Shown piece by piece: positions 46,963-57,261 of a stretch of 64,000 nucleotides of DNA (its first letter is position 1; the number at the start of each line of letters is the position of its first letter). Position numbers and translations under genes: made by a program. Source of the DNA: Scilla litardierei. Its lineage: Eukaryota; Streptophyta; Magnoliopsida; Asparagales; Asparagaceae. The stretch spans positions 168,647,079 to 168,711,078 of the forward strand of contig CM061141.1 in assembly GCA_030789695.1 (NCBI GenBank), given 5' to 3'. The notes below the pieces were generated by a model that was given only the letters and a program-made list of their open reading frames with translations, was not told the origin of the DNA and searched no databases.

Positions 46963-47965
46963 AGTGTTAGAACCTTTAGGATTGTTAGGATGTTGCCTAA
47001 AAATTTTTTTTGTGATACCTCCATCTTGCTCTCATCCAATGAACTTTATTGCATATCATTTTTGGCATCCTTGTCCATACGCCATTTGCTTTGTGCTTAG
47101 TCTCTACATGCTTAATGCCATGCAATTTTTCGGATTATTATTTTGGTATCAACCTCATCGATGTTTGATTGGTGTGTTTTCATTTCTTTTCCAATTTGGA
47201 GTCAAATGCTAATATGCCATGTATGAAACTACATTATATGTCGTGATACCCTCTTTGAGATAATTTGGGAATGGTTTGGTGTAAGTGATTGCATGAGTTA
47301 GGATGAATGGTGTAGTTTTTAATTGGATTGGATGTGGCCATTTGGTTATGTTTTGATTTCCTCCTAAGGAGTGGGTGGATGAGTTGATAATTCGTGTTGG
47401 AATGAAAAAGAGAGCTAATATAAGTGAATGTTTCTTTTCAATCAAATTGAGTAGCTGGTGCCCCACGAAACATTGGGGAGGACGCCAAAAATGTGATTTA
47501 GGGGATCATTCCTCCCTTTGCCTATATAGCGTCATCGCGTGTATGTAAAGGTGGCGGTGTTTGCATTTCATAGCGTTATCGCGTGAATGCAAAACATAAA
47601 CATCAAAAACAAAAAAAAAACAAAAAAAAAAGAAAGGAAAGGAAAAAAATGAATGAAAAAATGAAAGAATAAGCAACATGAGTGATGCAATCTCATCTCC
47701 CACCACTTAGAGGAAATTTCTTTTGTTTTGGCCATTTCCATGAAAATTTGAAAATTTGACATCGTGATATTTTCCAACGAATGTGATAGGGTGCTTGCTA
47801 CTTTACCTTTCTTTGAATTAGATTGAAGGGAGTGTCATTTGTTATTTACTTTCATACATTTGGTATATTGGCTTTGAAATCAAGTGAAAATACTATTTTG
47901 TGTATGCCATGAGGATATCGTGAAGTTGGTGCATGTTTTTCAATTTAATCCGAATTTATCGCATA
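46963..47965 (+). other. Element C non-coding region before PPT
   Basis: AT-rich with no supported gene. A/G-rich low-complexity run at about 47608-47650. A short duplicated phrase (TAGCGTCATCGCGTG / TAGCGTTATCGCGTG at about 47527 and 47571) is the only repeat I noticed. Confidence 0.6.
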
Positions 47966-48001
47966 TTTTGTTAGGGACTAGTAAAAAGCTAGTTGGGGGT
48001 G
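47966..48001 (+). promoter_or_regulatory. Element C stem-loop and polypurine tract
   Basis: TTTTGTTAG/CTAGTAAAA hairpin (47966-47986) followed by AGTTGGGGGTG (47991-48001) directly at the 3' LTR. Confidence 0.82.
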
Positions 48002-48900
48002 TGATTCGGGATATAAATTGCATATCCCCCCCCATTTCTGGGCGTTTTATGTGTATATCATGTTAATTTTGGCTTGATAAGGGCGTATTTGTGATATCTT
48101 GGATTATTAAAGCCTATCCCTATTTTATACATAAAACGTGGTTTTTGTGAACTAATTTTATGCTCTCCTTATTTTTCAAGTACTTCTGGGATTTTTGTGG
48201 ATTTCTGGAATTTTTTCAGAATTTTGGGAGCTTCAAGCAATTTTTTTGGAGATTTTTGGATCTAGAATGGCATTTCTGTAAATTTCGGAAAAGAAAAAAC
48301 AAAAAAAAATAAATTAAAACCACAGCCCCCGGCCCGCTCCCCTGAGCGGGCCGCATCATTTTTAAAAAAAGAATTTTAATTACGGGCCGGCTCGCTGGCC
48401 TGCCCGCTTGGGCCGCTGATGTTAAAATAAAAAAAACTAAACTTAAAAAAGGGATGGCCCAAGCCCGCTTGGGGGCAGGGCACACGCAGCACGCGTGCCC
48501 GTCCAGCGGGCAGGCACGTGCGCTGCGCGTGCCCCGCCCAGCTCTTTGCGGGCGGCTTAGCCGCCCGCATGTCGGGCGCCCGCCTGGCGCCCGACCCGCA
48601 ATGTTTGTAAAGGGGGGGCATGTGCAAAACATCATTCAGCTTGTTTTTTTGGCAACTCTCGGCCAGCAGCTGTTTTGGGGCGATTTTTAGGGCTTTTATT
48701 TGGGGTTTTCTTCTTTCCCAAAGAGCTTGGAGTGGAGGAGGCCATTGAAGGATGTTAGAAGCTTGGAGGAGGTGCTCAAGGGGAAGGGAGGCTTCATTTG
48801 GAGAGATTCTTGGGTGAAATCCTTCCTCTCTCTTTTGTAATTTTGTATCTCTCAATTTGTAATGAACTTGAGTTATTTTTGAATGAAAATTCAAACTTTC

Positions 48901-49862
48901 TGTTACGCCTATTTGGCCGAGACCCGTAAAGCACGAGCCCAGGAGCCCGACTGCTGGTCAAAAGCCCATCTGCGTCCTCAAAGCCCATTCGACAAAGGCC
49001 CTACAAGGGACCTTCTCGAACGCCGATCCGACCCGGCCCCAATAACCCGTTGGTCGCTCGCCCACTCCTGCGAAAACCACTCCCCCGGACGCGCGACCAC
49101 TAAAGAGCGATAATGGGGAGGTGCTGGCAGGGCGGAGAGAGCGGCGGCAAGGGGGGACTGATGGGGCACGATCAATGGCGGACGTGTGATGTGGGTCAGA
49201 GGCGATCACGCCGGGGCTCTACAAAAGGGCCAGGAAGACGACGAAGAAAGGGACCGCATCTGAGGTAACAAAACCTAAGGTACTCCATCAACGACCTCGT
49301 TCCCCCAATTCATCTCCTTCCTCCCCCGCTCGCGCCGAGAGACGCCGTCACGATCTCCTCATGAGTCAGACCGTCTCCGCCGGGCCTCCTTTCTCAGATC
49401 TCTATCTGACTTAGGCATCGGAGGGGATTTGGCCGGAACCAAGGTCCGGCCCCCTGACGAGCGTTCTCGTCTACGCAGGTGAACAACAGACCAACGGGCC
49501 GAGGCTACCCCTCGCCCCTCTCCGACCACTCGATCAACCGGACGGTGAGGCTTCCCCTCACCCTCAGCCTTCCTTGGCCGAGCACGCCCTACCGAGGCCG
49601 AGCGTCCTAATCGGGTCTGAGACTCACCCTCGCCACCAGACGGCCGTGCATCTACCCGGGCGACTGAGGCTACCCCTCGTCCCCCTCCCAGCCGAGGCCG
49701 AGTGCGTCTGTCCGAGGCCGAGCGTCTCAACCAGGGCCGAGGCTTCCCCTCGCCCCTTCTGCACCGATTCGAAGCCCCCGAGGGACCCAAAGCGGGTCCC
49801 TTGACCACGTTGACCGGGTTCTCCACGGTCAACGCCTAGTAGTGAGAAAACACTCTGAAACA
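48901..49862 (+). mobile_element. D1 5' LTR (962 bp)
   Basis: TGTTACGCCTATTTGGCCGA ... CACTCTGAAACA. Contains four mini-hairpins of the form GAGGCT(A/T)CCCCTC at about 49501, 49547, 49666 and 49739. A long open frame on the minus strand (49359-49832) is present in every LTR copy but overlaps the repeats and has no recognisable domain. Confidence 0.93.
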
Positions 49863-49864
49863 TC

Positions 49865-49881
49865 TGGCGCCGTCTGTGGGA
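49865..49881 (+). other. D1 primer binding site
   Basis: TGGCGCCGTCTGTGGGA, two bases after the LTR; a PBS form common among plant Ty3/gypsy elements. Confidence 0.85.
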
Positions 49882-49920
49882 ACGAGAAACCGTCCCACGA
49901 AGAAGCAAACCACACCAACA

Positions 49921-51555
49921 ATGGCACGAGCCAGCAATGGGAGGAAGCGCATGCCCCCCATCCCAGAGGAGGGGAATGGCACAACAAACGACAATCCCGA
50001 GGACACACCCGTCAGCGGCCACCCCACCCTCTCCACCGAAGAAGCCGGCGGCTCAGAACTGGCCACGCAGGGACAGCTCCGCGCCCTAGCTCAGGAGACC
50101 AACGCGAGCCTCCAGACGTTGGTCGCAACGGTGCAGCAGCTCGTCGGCCCTGCGCCACCCAACGGAGGCACGTTGGACGACAGCCATCGATGGGCGGGGG
50201 GTCCCCCACACTTGCGGTCCGTCGTGGTCGACGACCACGGGACCCGGAAACCGAACATGGAGCGTCAGTTCACACTGTCCGGCTCTCGTCAGGCGAGGTC
50301 ACGCGCCTCCTCACCCAATCGTGAAAGGAGCCGAAGAGAGACCGAAGGGACGGACGGCGAATCAAGGACGGCCTCGTCTCATCGATCGCGGTCGTCCCGC
50401 CGCAGGAGAAGCGAACGACACCACTCGAGAGACCGATCGCGGCGGAGCAGGAGCTCCCGCAGGAGGAGTCGGGAACGTCGGGATAGCCTGTCCCCCAGTG
50501 TGGCGAAGGCTGCGGAGCCAGCCCCGCTGGCGCCGGTGGTACCCCCACCCCCGGTCGATCCAGAGGCAGGCGAGTACCGCATCCCCGGAGGCATCCACGG
50601 AGATCGATGCCCCTTGTCACGGAGAATAACCGACGCACGGGTCCCCTCCCGATTCCGGATCCCGGTGCTGGGAAAGTACGATGGAATAGGAGACCCGGCG
50701 CACCACGTGATGGACTACGAGGGGGACATGGCCTTCCAGGGAGCTGACGATGACCTGCTTTGCCGGGGCTTCTATTCTACTCTCAGGGGAGCGGCGAGGA
50801 TCTGGTACCACAGCCTGCCCGGCCGCTCCATCGACAGCTTCGAACAACTCGCCCAGTTGTTCTGCAAACAGTTCATGGCGGGGAGGCTGATCAAACCTGG
50901 TGCTGAACATCTGTTCAACATAGTACAAGGCCCGGCCGAACCACTCCGACAGTTCATGCGCCGCTTCAATGCGGAAAGGCTAAACGTGAACAACCCACCC
51001 GACCTGGTGGTCCAGACGGCTCTTAAGAAAGGGCTTCGCCACAGGGGCCTCAAGAAGTCCCTGCACAACGACCCCCCAAAGGACCTCCCCGGGATCATGG
51101 CAAGGGCCGAGCGCTTTATGCTGACCGAGGAGGCCTTGGCCGAGGATGCAGGAAAAACCGCTCGAGGGACCAAGCGTGGCGACGGCGGACGAGCAAGCCC
51201 CGAAGGATACCGGACCGAAAAGAGACAAAGGAACAGGCAACGGGGAGAAAGCGCGAGGGACACCACCCCAGACGCCATTCTCGCCCAAGTACAGAAGGAA
51301 GAGCGAGCTGATCGCCCCCCGCCGAAGGCTAAAAGAGGCGGGAAGAACAGGGAGAAGTACTGTAAGTATCATAAGGACGATGGTCACGACACGGAAGATT
51401 GCTGGCATTTGAAGAAGGACATTGAGAAGCTGATGAGCCGAGGGCACGCCAGGAATCAGGCCGACGAGCCGGCCCATGGAGAAGGGACCTCCACACAGCC
51501 GGACAAGGGGAAGAAGATCAACACCATCCAAGGCCCCCTCCGCATCATAGAGTGA
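49921..51555 (+). CDS. D1 Gag polyprotein, intact
   Basis: Capsid/nucleocapsid precursor, 544 residues, no breaks. I chose the ATG at 49921 (MARASNGRKRMPPIPEE); an in-frame ATG at 49876 overlaps the PBS and is unlikely. Residues ~110-190 form a very basic Arg/Ser-rich segment (RSRSSRRRRSERHHSRDRSR). The Gag domain lies at ~240-360 (LCRGFYSTLRGAARIWYHSL, FEQLAQLFCKQFM, AEPLRQFMRRFNAERLNV). The C-terminus has a zinc-knuckle-like CKYHKDDGHDTEDCWHLK, with C481, H484, H489 and C494. It should package D RNA, with enzymes supplied by a related full-length element. The same C-terminus is seen at the right edge in D2. Confidence 0.92.
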   Translation: MARASNGRKRMPPIPEEGNGTTNDNPEDTPVSGHPTLSTEEAGGSELATQGQLRALAQETNASLQTLVATVQQLVGPAPPNGGTLDDSHRWAGGPPHLRSVVVDDHGTRKPNMERQFTLSGSRQARSRASSPNRERSRRETEGTDGESRTASSHRSRSSRRRRSERHHSRDRSRRSRSSRRRSRERRDSLSPSVAKAAEPAPLAPVVPPPPVDPEAGEYRIPGGIHGDRCPLSRRITDARVPSRFRIPVLGKYDGIGDPAHHVMDYEGDMAFQGADDDLLCRGFYSTLRGAARIWYHSLPGRSIDSFEQLAQLFCKQFMAGRLIKPGAEHLFNIVQGPAEPLRQFMRRFNAERLNVNNPPDLVVQTALKKGLRHRGLKKSLHNDPPKDLPGIMARAERFMLTEEALAEDAGKTARGTKRGDGGRASPEGYRTEKRQRNRQRGESARDTTPDAILAQVQKEERADRPPPKAKRGGKNREKYCKYHKDDGHDTEDCWHLKKDIEKLMSRGHARNQADEPAHGEGTSTQPDKGKKINTIQGPLRIIE

Positions 51556-51820
51556 GCAGGCAACATCCTTCCCCCCGGGGGGCGGCCTAAGTATGAGGGA
51601 GATATCTAGTTTTACATCCCTCTGTTTAGCTTCATTTCCCCTTTTCCGTTTCCTCCAAATGTACCGGTCCAACTGGACCCACGAGAGTACAAACGCCTTC
51701 TTTTTATTGTCTTTATTTAAAATTCCGACGGAGTTGACATGTCGCCAATAACGCAAAAGGCTGGGGACCACCGCCTCACTGGAGGAGGAGGAGGAGCTTT
51801 GCCCTCACCGACTATCTCCG
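51556..51820 (+). other. D1 non-coding between gag and tandem repeat
   Basis: Follows the gag stop; short polypyrimidine runs and no supported gene. Confidence 0.5.
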
Positions 51821-52400
51821 GCACTCATAAGTCTGGGAGCAATTCCCCCAGCAGACGCGGACGCCGACCGGTCCTAAGCCGAGGAGCTTGGCCCTTGCCG
51901 ACCGACCCCAGTGCACATAAGTCTGGGGGCGACTCCCCCGGCAAAGCACGGGCGCCGACCGGTCCTAAGCCGAGGAGCTTTGCCCTCGCCGACCGACTCC
52001 AGTGCCCATAAGTCTGGGGGCGATTCCCCCGGCAGGCACGGACGCCGACCGGTCCTAAGCCGAAGGGCTTGGCCCTCGCCGACCGAGTCCAGAGCTCATA
52101 AGTCTGGGGGCGACTCCCCCGGCAGGCACGACGCCGACTGGTCCTAAGCCGAGGAGCTTTGCCCTCGCCGACCGACTCCAGCGCTCATAAGACTGGGGGC
52201 AATTCCCCCAGCAGGCACGGACGCCGACCAGTCCTAAGCCGAGGAGCTTTGCCCTCGCCGACCGACTCCAGCGCTCATAAGTCTGGGGGGCAGTTTCCCC
52301 AGGAGGCACGGACGCCAACCGGTCCTAAGTCGAGAAGCTTCGCCCTCGCTGACCGACTCCTGCGCCCCTAAGTCTGGGGAGAATACCCCCAGCCAACGCC
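51821..52400 (+). repeat. ~90-bp tandem repeat of D1
   Basis: Seven units starting CATAAGTCTGGG at 51826, 51916, 52007, 52097, 52186, 52276 and about 52366 (spacing 89-91). Each unit has a small hairpin (GGGGGCGA/TCCCCC), GACGCCGACCGGTCCTAAGC, and a GAGGAGCTTTGCCCTCGCCG stretch. It is open in several frames as a result of the repeat; I do not call a protein. Confidence 0.92.
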
Positions 52401-52770
52401 AGTTTCGTCCATTCCCAAGCCAAGAACAAGGCAACAACGCCAAGTACACAAAAATTCCAAGTAAGTCGATTTCATTTATAATAGTTAACCCGAGTACAAA
52501 AATGCGTCTTATTTACAGGGGATCAAGGCGAAGGGAACACCCTACGAACAGTCTACTCGCGACAAATGACAGAGTTCAGATCGACACCGACAAAGCAAAA
52601 TTGGTTGACAAAAGACCCAGAGTAGGCGACCCAAGCTAGCGGCCATGCAACCAGCAATTGTTGGCCGCGGGGCTGAAGGAGAGGGCGGGGGCCGGGGATC
52701 CATTTCAAGTAGACTGGCCCAAAGCGAAGCGGATGCTTAAAAATTTGAGGATAAGGCTGGGAGGGACTGC
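52401..52770 (-). other. 3' flank of the D1 antisense gene
   Basis: Between the tandem repeat and the stop codon of the antisense gene; probably its 3' untranslated region. No motif stands out beyond AT-rich 52455-52520. Confidence 0.45.
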
Positions 52771-54816
52771 TTAAGGAGCCCGAGCTCGGGAGGACACATC
52801 CTCGGGCACTTCGCCCTGCTCGGAGCGAGGGGACTCGACTGGCGGAGGGGCTTGCCGGACACGTTCCGCACATTCCCGGAAGGAAGACTGGACGACTTCG
52901 ACGATCCGGGGGGCGATGATGTCTATATACTTACCGAAGGCCCCCCTGAGAACCTCGAAGATCTCCTTCCCCAGGGTCTCGACGACGCCCTTCTCGACCT
53001 CCTCCGCCAGCCGCATTACCTGACGCCGGTCCGACAGCTCCCTCTGAAGCTCCTCCCTCTCCAGACGGAACGATTCCGTCGCTTCCTCAGCCGACTGATG
53101 AGCATCCCCTAGCTTTCCCTCAAGGTCACCCACTTGCCCCTCCAACGCAGCCACACGGAGGGCGAGGCGCCGAGACTCCATCTGGGCCTCCATCATGGCC
53201 ACCTCGGCCGCCCCGGCCCGCTCCTGAGCCCTCATGGAAGACTCCTCCATCTCCCTCAAGCGGACGGCTCGACACTGCAACTCCACAGCGAGCGCTGAAC
53301 CCTGAAAAGACGAGACATGTGCTAAGAAGAGGATAAAGAGAAAGTGAGGATAGCAAGATAACCGAACCTGTTGGAGGATCCAGACCAAGGAATCCGACAT
53401 CTTGTCGGCCGGGATCTTCTTGAGGAGGCTGCAGTCCCGGGGAGGGACGGAGACCTCGGCAACCAGCTGGGCCACTGCTCGGTCAGCAAACATCGAACTC
53501 CCAGGGACGACAATCGAAGCCAAGTCGCTCGCCAACAAGGCCCCGACCCCTGGTGATACGGGCGAAGACGCTGCGAGGGGGGTGGCTGGCAGAGCTATCG
53601 AAGGATCCCCGGCGGTCACCACGGGAAGCGCGGAACCTGCCGGGCCGGAGGGATCCACGTCCTCCTTCCTCTTCTTTCCACCGTGGAGCTCCGAAGGCGC
53701 CAGAGGAGAACGCTTCCGCCTCGCACCATCCTCACCCCCCGGAAGGGGATCGCCAGAAGAAGAGGCGGGAGGCGCGGCCACCACCTTACCCACGGCAGGC
53801 TCGGCTCGGCGCACCTCCTCCTCAACGGTCCTCCGAGGCACCCTTCCAGAGGTACTACCTCGGCTCCGAGCGGCTCCACGACGGATCAGCTCGTCAACGT
53901 CACGGACGAATTCGCGGCCAGCCATCCCTGCAAAGGAGACCGAAATCAGGATGAGTCATAGGGCGATCCGGGGATGAAAAAGCGACCTACCCGGAGACCA
54001 CAAGACGGCCTTCAGGAGTAGGTCGTCCAGCAAAGACCAAATGGACTTCGTTTCCAAAGGAAGAGCCAACAGAAGCGCAGCGGCTGCCCGGTCGGCGTCT
54101 GAGAGAACTAACGACGGGTGAGAATGGACAGAACTGCCCCAGCTTGTCAGAATCTGGGCCTCGCCCAAGAAGACCACGAAGACATAATCCAAGTTCCAAT
54201 CCCCTGACCAGTGGGGTAACCCGATCAGGCATTCCCTCCTCGAACGAGCTCGGAGTAGCAGCCATGACCCCGGACCGACCGTCTGGGCCTGGTAAAAGTA
54301 GAAGAGAAGGGGGAGAGTCGGCTCCAGACCACGGGTACAGCAGAGCGTTACGAAACCCGTCAATACCGCGATCGAACATGGGGTGAACTGACACAGGGAC
54401 ACTGTGAAATGTTCCATGATCTGGATGAAGAAGGGATGGAGCGGGAAGTGAAGACCCAGGCGGAACATCTCGACGTAGACACCGACCTCATTGCTCCTCG
54501 GGAGGCAAATCCGCTCGTCGACGAATGGAACCCGAACCTCGTATGGGAAGCAGAGATATCTTTCCCGGATCTCCGCGGCCACCGAAGGAGGGGTCCTCGA
54601 CGGCGTGCGGAGGACAACCGGGGGCACATTAAGCCGTACGGCAGCCAACGCCACGTCATCGCGGGCGTAGTCTGGAAAAAGTTTCTCCTTCCCCTTATCT
54701 TGAAGAGAACGACTCCCGGCGGGGGAACCAGACTCCCCTAGCCGGGGTTCGCCCCGTCCGAACTCCGGAGGACCCCTCGTCCTCCGGCCAGAACCGCCTA
54801 TCCTAAGAGCAGCCAT
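52771..54816 (-). CDS. D1 antisense protein (Transposase_28-like domain plus coiled coil)
   Basis: Gene on the strand opposite gag, ~638 residues if two introns are removed: 53928-53990 (63 bp, GTAGGT...TTTGCAG) and 53302-53367 (66 bp, GTTCGG...TTTTCAG). Both introns keep the frame, and the first removes the only stop. The start MAALRIGGSG is the first ATG after a probable promoter. Residues ~70-165 (CFPYEVRVPFVDERICLP, EMFRLGLHFPLHPFF, VSLCQFTPCSIAVLTGF) resemble the plant domain called putative gypsy-type transposon / Transposase_28, whose activity is unknown. The middle is Pro/Ser/Ala-rich with a basic GGKKRK patch; the C-terminal third is a long coiled coil (LRVAALEGQVGDLEGKLGDA). D2 carries a copy differing at only a few residues. 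No enzymatic motif seen. Confidence 0.8.
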
Positions 54817-55421
54817 AGGATGAAAGCAAGAGAGGAATTACCTATTCTCAACTATTTTGGAGAGGACAAAGAAGCGAAGGCGACGGGAAACTCCGGGTTA
54901 CTGAAGACTCGGAATACCGGGAGGAGCGAAGAAGAAGTGGAGATCAACACAACTGGGGATCTTATACGCCAGGGGAGAATTCGAAGCGCCTGACAAGAAT
55001 GCGTGGCGAGGCTCGAAGAGTCGGCGGCGTTCCGAAATTGGCGCCAGTTGAAGACCAATCGATCCGCCTCGTCATGACCTGCATTTATGGCCTCGCCTCG
55101 ATTGAAGCGCCGCTCGGAATCCCAGGAGACATAACGGGTGATCCGAGCGAGCCGAGGCTGATCGACCCCACCAATGACGGCTCACAAACCCTTCGGCTTC
55201 TCGAATTTAAGGCGACTACGCGAGCGGCGGGGATAAGCTTGCCGCTACACGTGGCAGCATCTGAAGGCCGACGGCGCTTCAGAACCCGCGCCTTAAAAAC
55301 ATCGAACGGGCCAACTCATGATGACGACTAATAAATGAGTCGGCATCGACTGGCGAGCTCGTCACAATCGGCAGTGGTCACATCGGCCGAGCCGAACCGG
55401 CCAAGGCCGATCAACCCGACC
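54817..55421 (-). promoter_or_regulatory. Probable promoter/5' UTR of the D1 antisense gene
   Basis: Non-coding stretch between the antisense start codon and the D1 PPT. On the minus strand GGCGTATAAGATCC occurs about 150 bp before the ATG (near 54960-54970), a reasonable TATA box. Nothing else I can name. Confidence 0.45.
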
Positions 55422-55433
55422 GATGGGGGCAAT
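55422..55433 (+). other. D1 polypurine tract
   Basis: GATGGGGGCAAT directly before the 3' LTR TGTTACG; same in D2 (complement of 60040-60051). Confidence 0.8.
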
Positions 55434-56395
55434 TGTTACGCCTATTTGGCCGAGACCCGTAAAGCACGAGCCCAGGAGCCCGACTGCTGGTCAAAAGCCC
55501 ATCTGCGTCCTCAAAGCCCATTTGACAAAGGCCCTACAAGGGACCTTCTCGAACGCCGATCCGACCCGGCCCCAATAACCCGTTGGTCGCTCGTCCACTC
55601 CTGCGAAAACCACTCCCCCGGACGCGCGACCACTAAAGAGCGATAATGGGGAGGTGCTGGCAGGGCGGAGAGAGCGGCGGCAAGGGGGGACTGATGGGGC
55701 ACGATCAATGGCGGACGTGTGACGTGGGTCAGAGGCGATCACGCCGGGGCTCTACAAAAGGGCCAGGAAGACGACGAAGAAAGGGACCGCATCTGAGGTA
55801 ACAAAACCTAAGGTACTCCATCAACGACCTCGTTCCCCCAATTCATCTCCTTCCTCCCCCGCTCGCGCCGAGAGACGCCGTCACGATCTCCTCATGAGTC
55901 GGACCGTCTCCACCGGGCCTCCTTTCTCAGATCTCTATCTGACTTAGGCATCGGAGGGGATTTGGCCGGAACCAAGGTCCGGCCCCCTGACGAGCGTTCT
56001 CGTCTACGCAGGTGAACAACAGACCAACGGGCCGAGGCTACCCCTCGCCCCTCTCCGACCACTCGATCAACCGGACGGTGAGGCTTCCCCTCACCCTCAG
56101 CCTTCCTTGGCCGAGCACGCCCTACCGAGGTCGAGCGTCCTAATCGGGTCTGAGACTCACCCTCGCCACCAGACGGCTGTGCATCTACCCGGGCGACTGA
56201 GGCTACCCCTCGTCCCCCTCCCAGCCGAGGCCGAGCGCGTCTGTCCGAGGCCGAGCGTCTCAACCAGGGCCGAGGCTTCCCCTCGCCCCTTCTGCACCGA
56301 TTCGAAGCCCCCGAGGGACCCAAAGCGGGTCCCTTGACCACGTTGACCGGGTTCTCCACGGTCAACGCCTAGTAGTGAGAAAACACTCTGAAACA
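55434..56395 (+). mobile_element. D1 3' LTR (962 bp)
   Basis: Nearly identical to 48901-49862. Differences seen include CATTCGAC/CATTTGAC, GCTCGCCC/GCTCGTCC, GATGTGGG/GACGTGGG and GAGTGCG/GAGCGCG, mostly C/T transitions. Confidence 0.93.
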
Positions 56396-57013
56396 CTTTC
56401 GTTTCATGATGATTGAGTAGTGTAAATGGCTTGGGTTGTGATTCATTGATGTTGGGTGTTAAGTTTTGCCCTAATTTCCTATTGCCTATTATATTGCTAA
56501 TGTTGGATGTGTAATTAGGGCACATTTTGATTGGTTAAGACCCGAGAGGGCACAATTTGAGAAAATACCATGCTCATATTTAATTAGTACTACGATAATA
56601 CATCCATCCATATTGCAAATTTTCGTGTTCTTGAATGCTAAATATTCCGATTGAGTTTCCTTAGCCGGTTAATCAATTGAGTTATATGTGGGTGATTTGG
56701 GCTCGATTAACTCCATCATTAGTGAACCCGCAACCCATGCTCTTCTCCTAGCCATCCTAACTCCTACTTTGGTTCTCTAACCCTACCCACTTAGGATATT
56801 TTTGGTTTCACCACCGTTTTTCCCGCATCCATCCATTGTTAGTTGAGATTGTTGCATCACGCTTTATTTTTCTTTATCGATCAAAATTTGTAAATATAGA
56901 ACGACTTGTCCCTGTGATCCGACCCGGTACTCACCGGTTATTTTTATTGCATTGACACTCCTACGCTTGGGAGTGGAAGGCGTGCAGTTGTGCGTCCTTC
57001 CGCGAGTCAACCA

Positions 57014-57261
57014 GGGATATATGGAAAATTTTTTATATTTCCTTCAATCTATTCACAAAAAAGATGAAAATAATAAAAAGATGCTCAAGAAGATTCTATA
57101 TCTTAGTCCACACCCCCCAACTAAAAATAAACATGGTCTTCAATGTTTGAAGGGTGAGATGAAGTATATGCATGAAGATGGAATAACTAGGATAAGAAAG
57201 CTTGAACAAAGTTATTCATTACTACATATTACTAGATAGGAATGTTTTGGAGCGAACACAC
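57014..57261 (-). other. Element A post-pol region with palindrome and purine tract
   Basis: Non-coding. On the coding (minus) strand AAACATTGAAGACCATGTTT (57129-57148) is followed by AGTTGGGGGGTG (57111-57122), about 115 bp after the pol stop, as in B and C. GGGAT at 57014-57018 is the right target site of C. Confidence 0.65.

Larger units (their letters stand above)
48901..56395 (+). mobile_element. Element D1: non-autonomous Tat-like retrotransposon (7495 bp)
   Basis: Exact 5-bp TSD CTTTC (48896-48900 and 56396-56400). LTRs 48901-49862 and 55434-56395, each 962 bp, differ at roughly eight or nine positions by eye, so it is a recent insertion. Internal order: PBS, intact gag, ~90-bp tandem repeat, a spliced gene on the opposite strand, PPT. 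No protease, RT, RNase H or integrase. Strongly GC-rich compared with its surroundings. Tat-lineage elements are known to carry extra genes, some antisense, between pol and the 3' LTR; here pol is absent. Confidence 0.93.
37146..57013 (+). mobile_element. Element C: gag-only Athila-like retrotransposon carrying B and D1
   Basis: Plus-strand element with LTRs 37146-38612 and 48002-57013 (the latter split by D1), PBS at 38615, a decayed gag, no pol, a purine tract next to the 3' LTR, and TGATTCGGG...TCAACCA ends. The target site bases are GTGAT (37141-37145) and GGGAT (57014-57018), one mismatch. Element B sits in its gag. It is non-autonomous: with B and D1 removed, its internal region (~3 kb) encodes only Gag, a TR-GAG-type layout. 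The C-terminus of its Gag is clearly related to that of B. Confidence 0.88.
48002..57013 (+). mobile_element. Element C 3' LTR, split by D1
   Basis: Two parts, 48002-48900 and 56401-57013, together 1512 bp against 1467 in the 5' LTR. The extra ~45 bp come mainly from the GC-rich island around 48478-48600, where the GCACGCGTGCCC-type stretch is partly repeated. Ends at GCGAGTCAACCA (57013). Confidence 0.9.

Noticed and set aside
49359..49832. 157-codon frame on the minus strand, present in all D LTRs
   Set aside because: Its conservation is explained by LTR identity; it is GC-rich, low in complexity and overlaps mini-hairpins, with no domain.
50270..51771. Several long open frames antisense to D1 gag (up to 263 codons)
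   Set aside because: Typical shadow frames of a GC-rich coding sequence; gag itself has clear domain motifs and the correct position.
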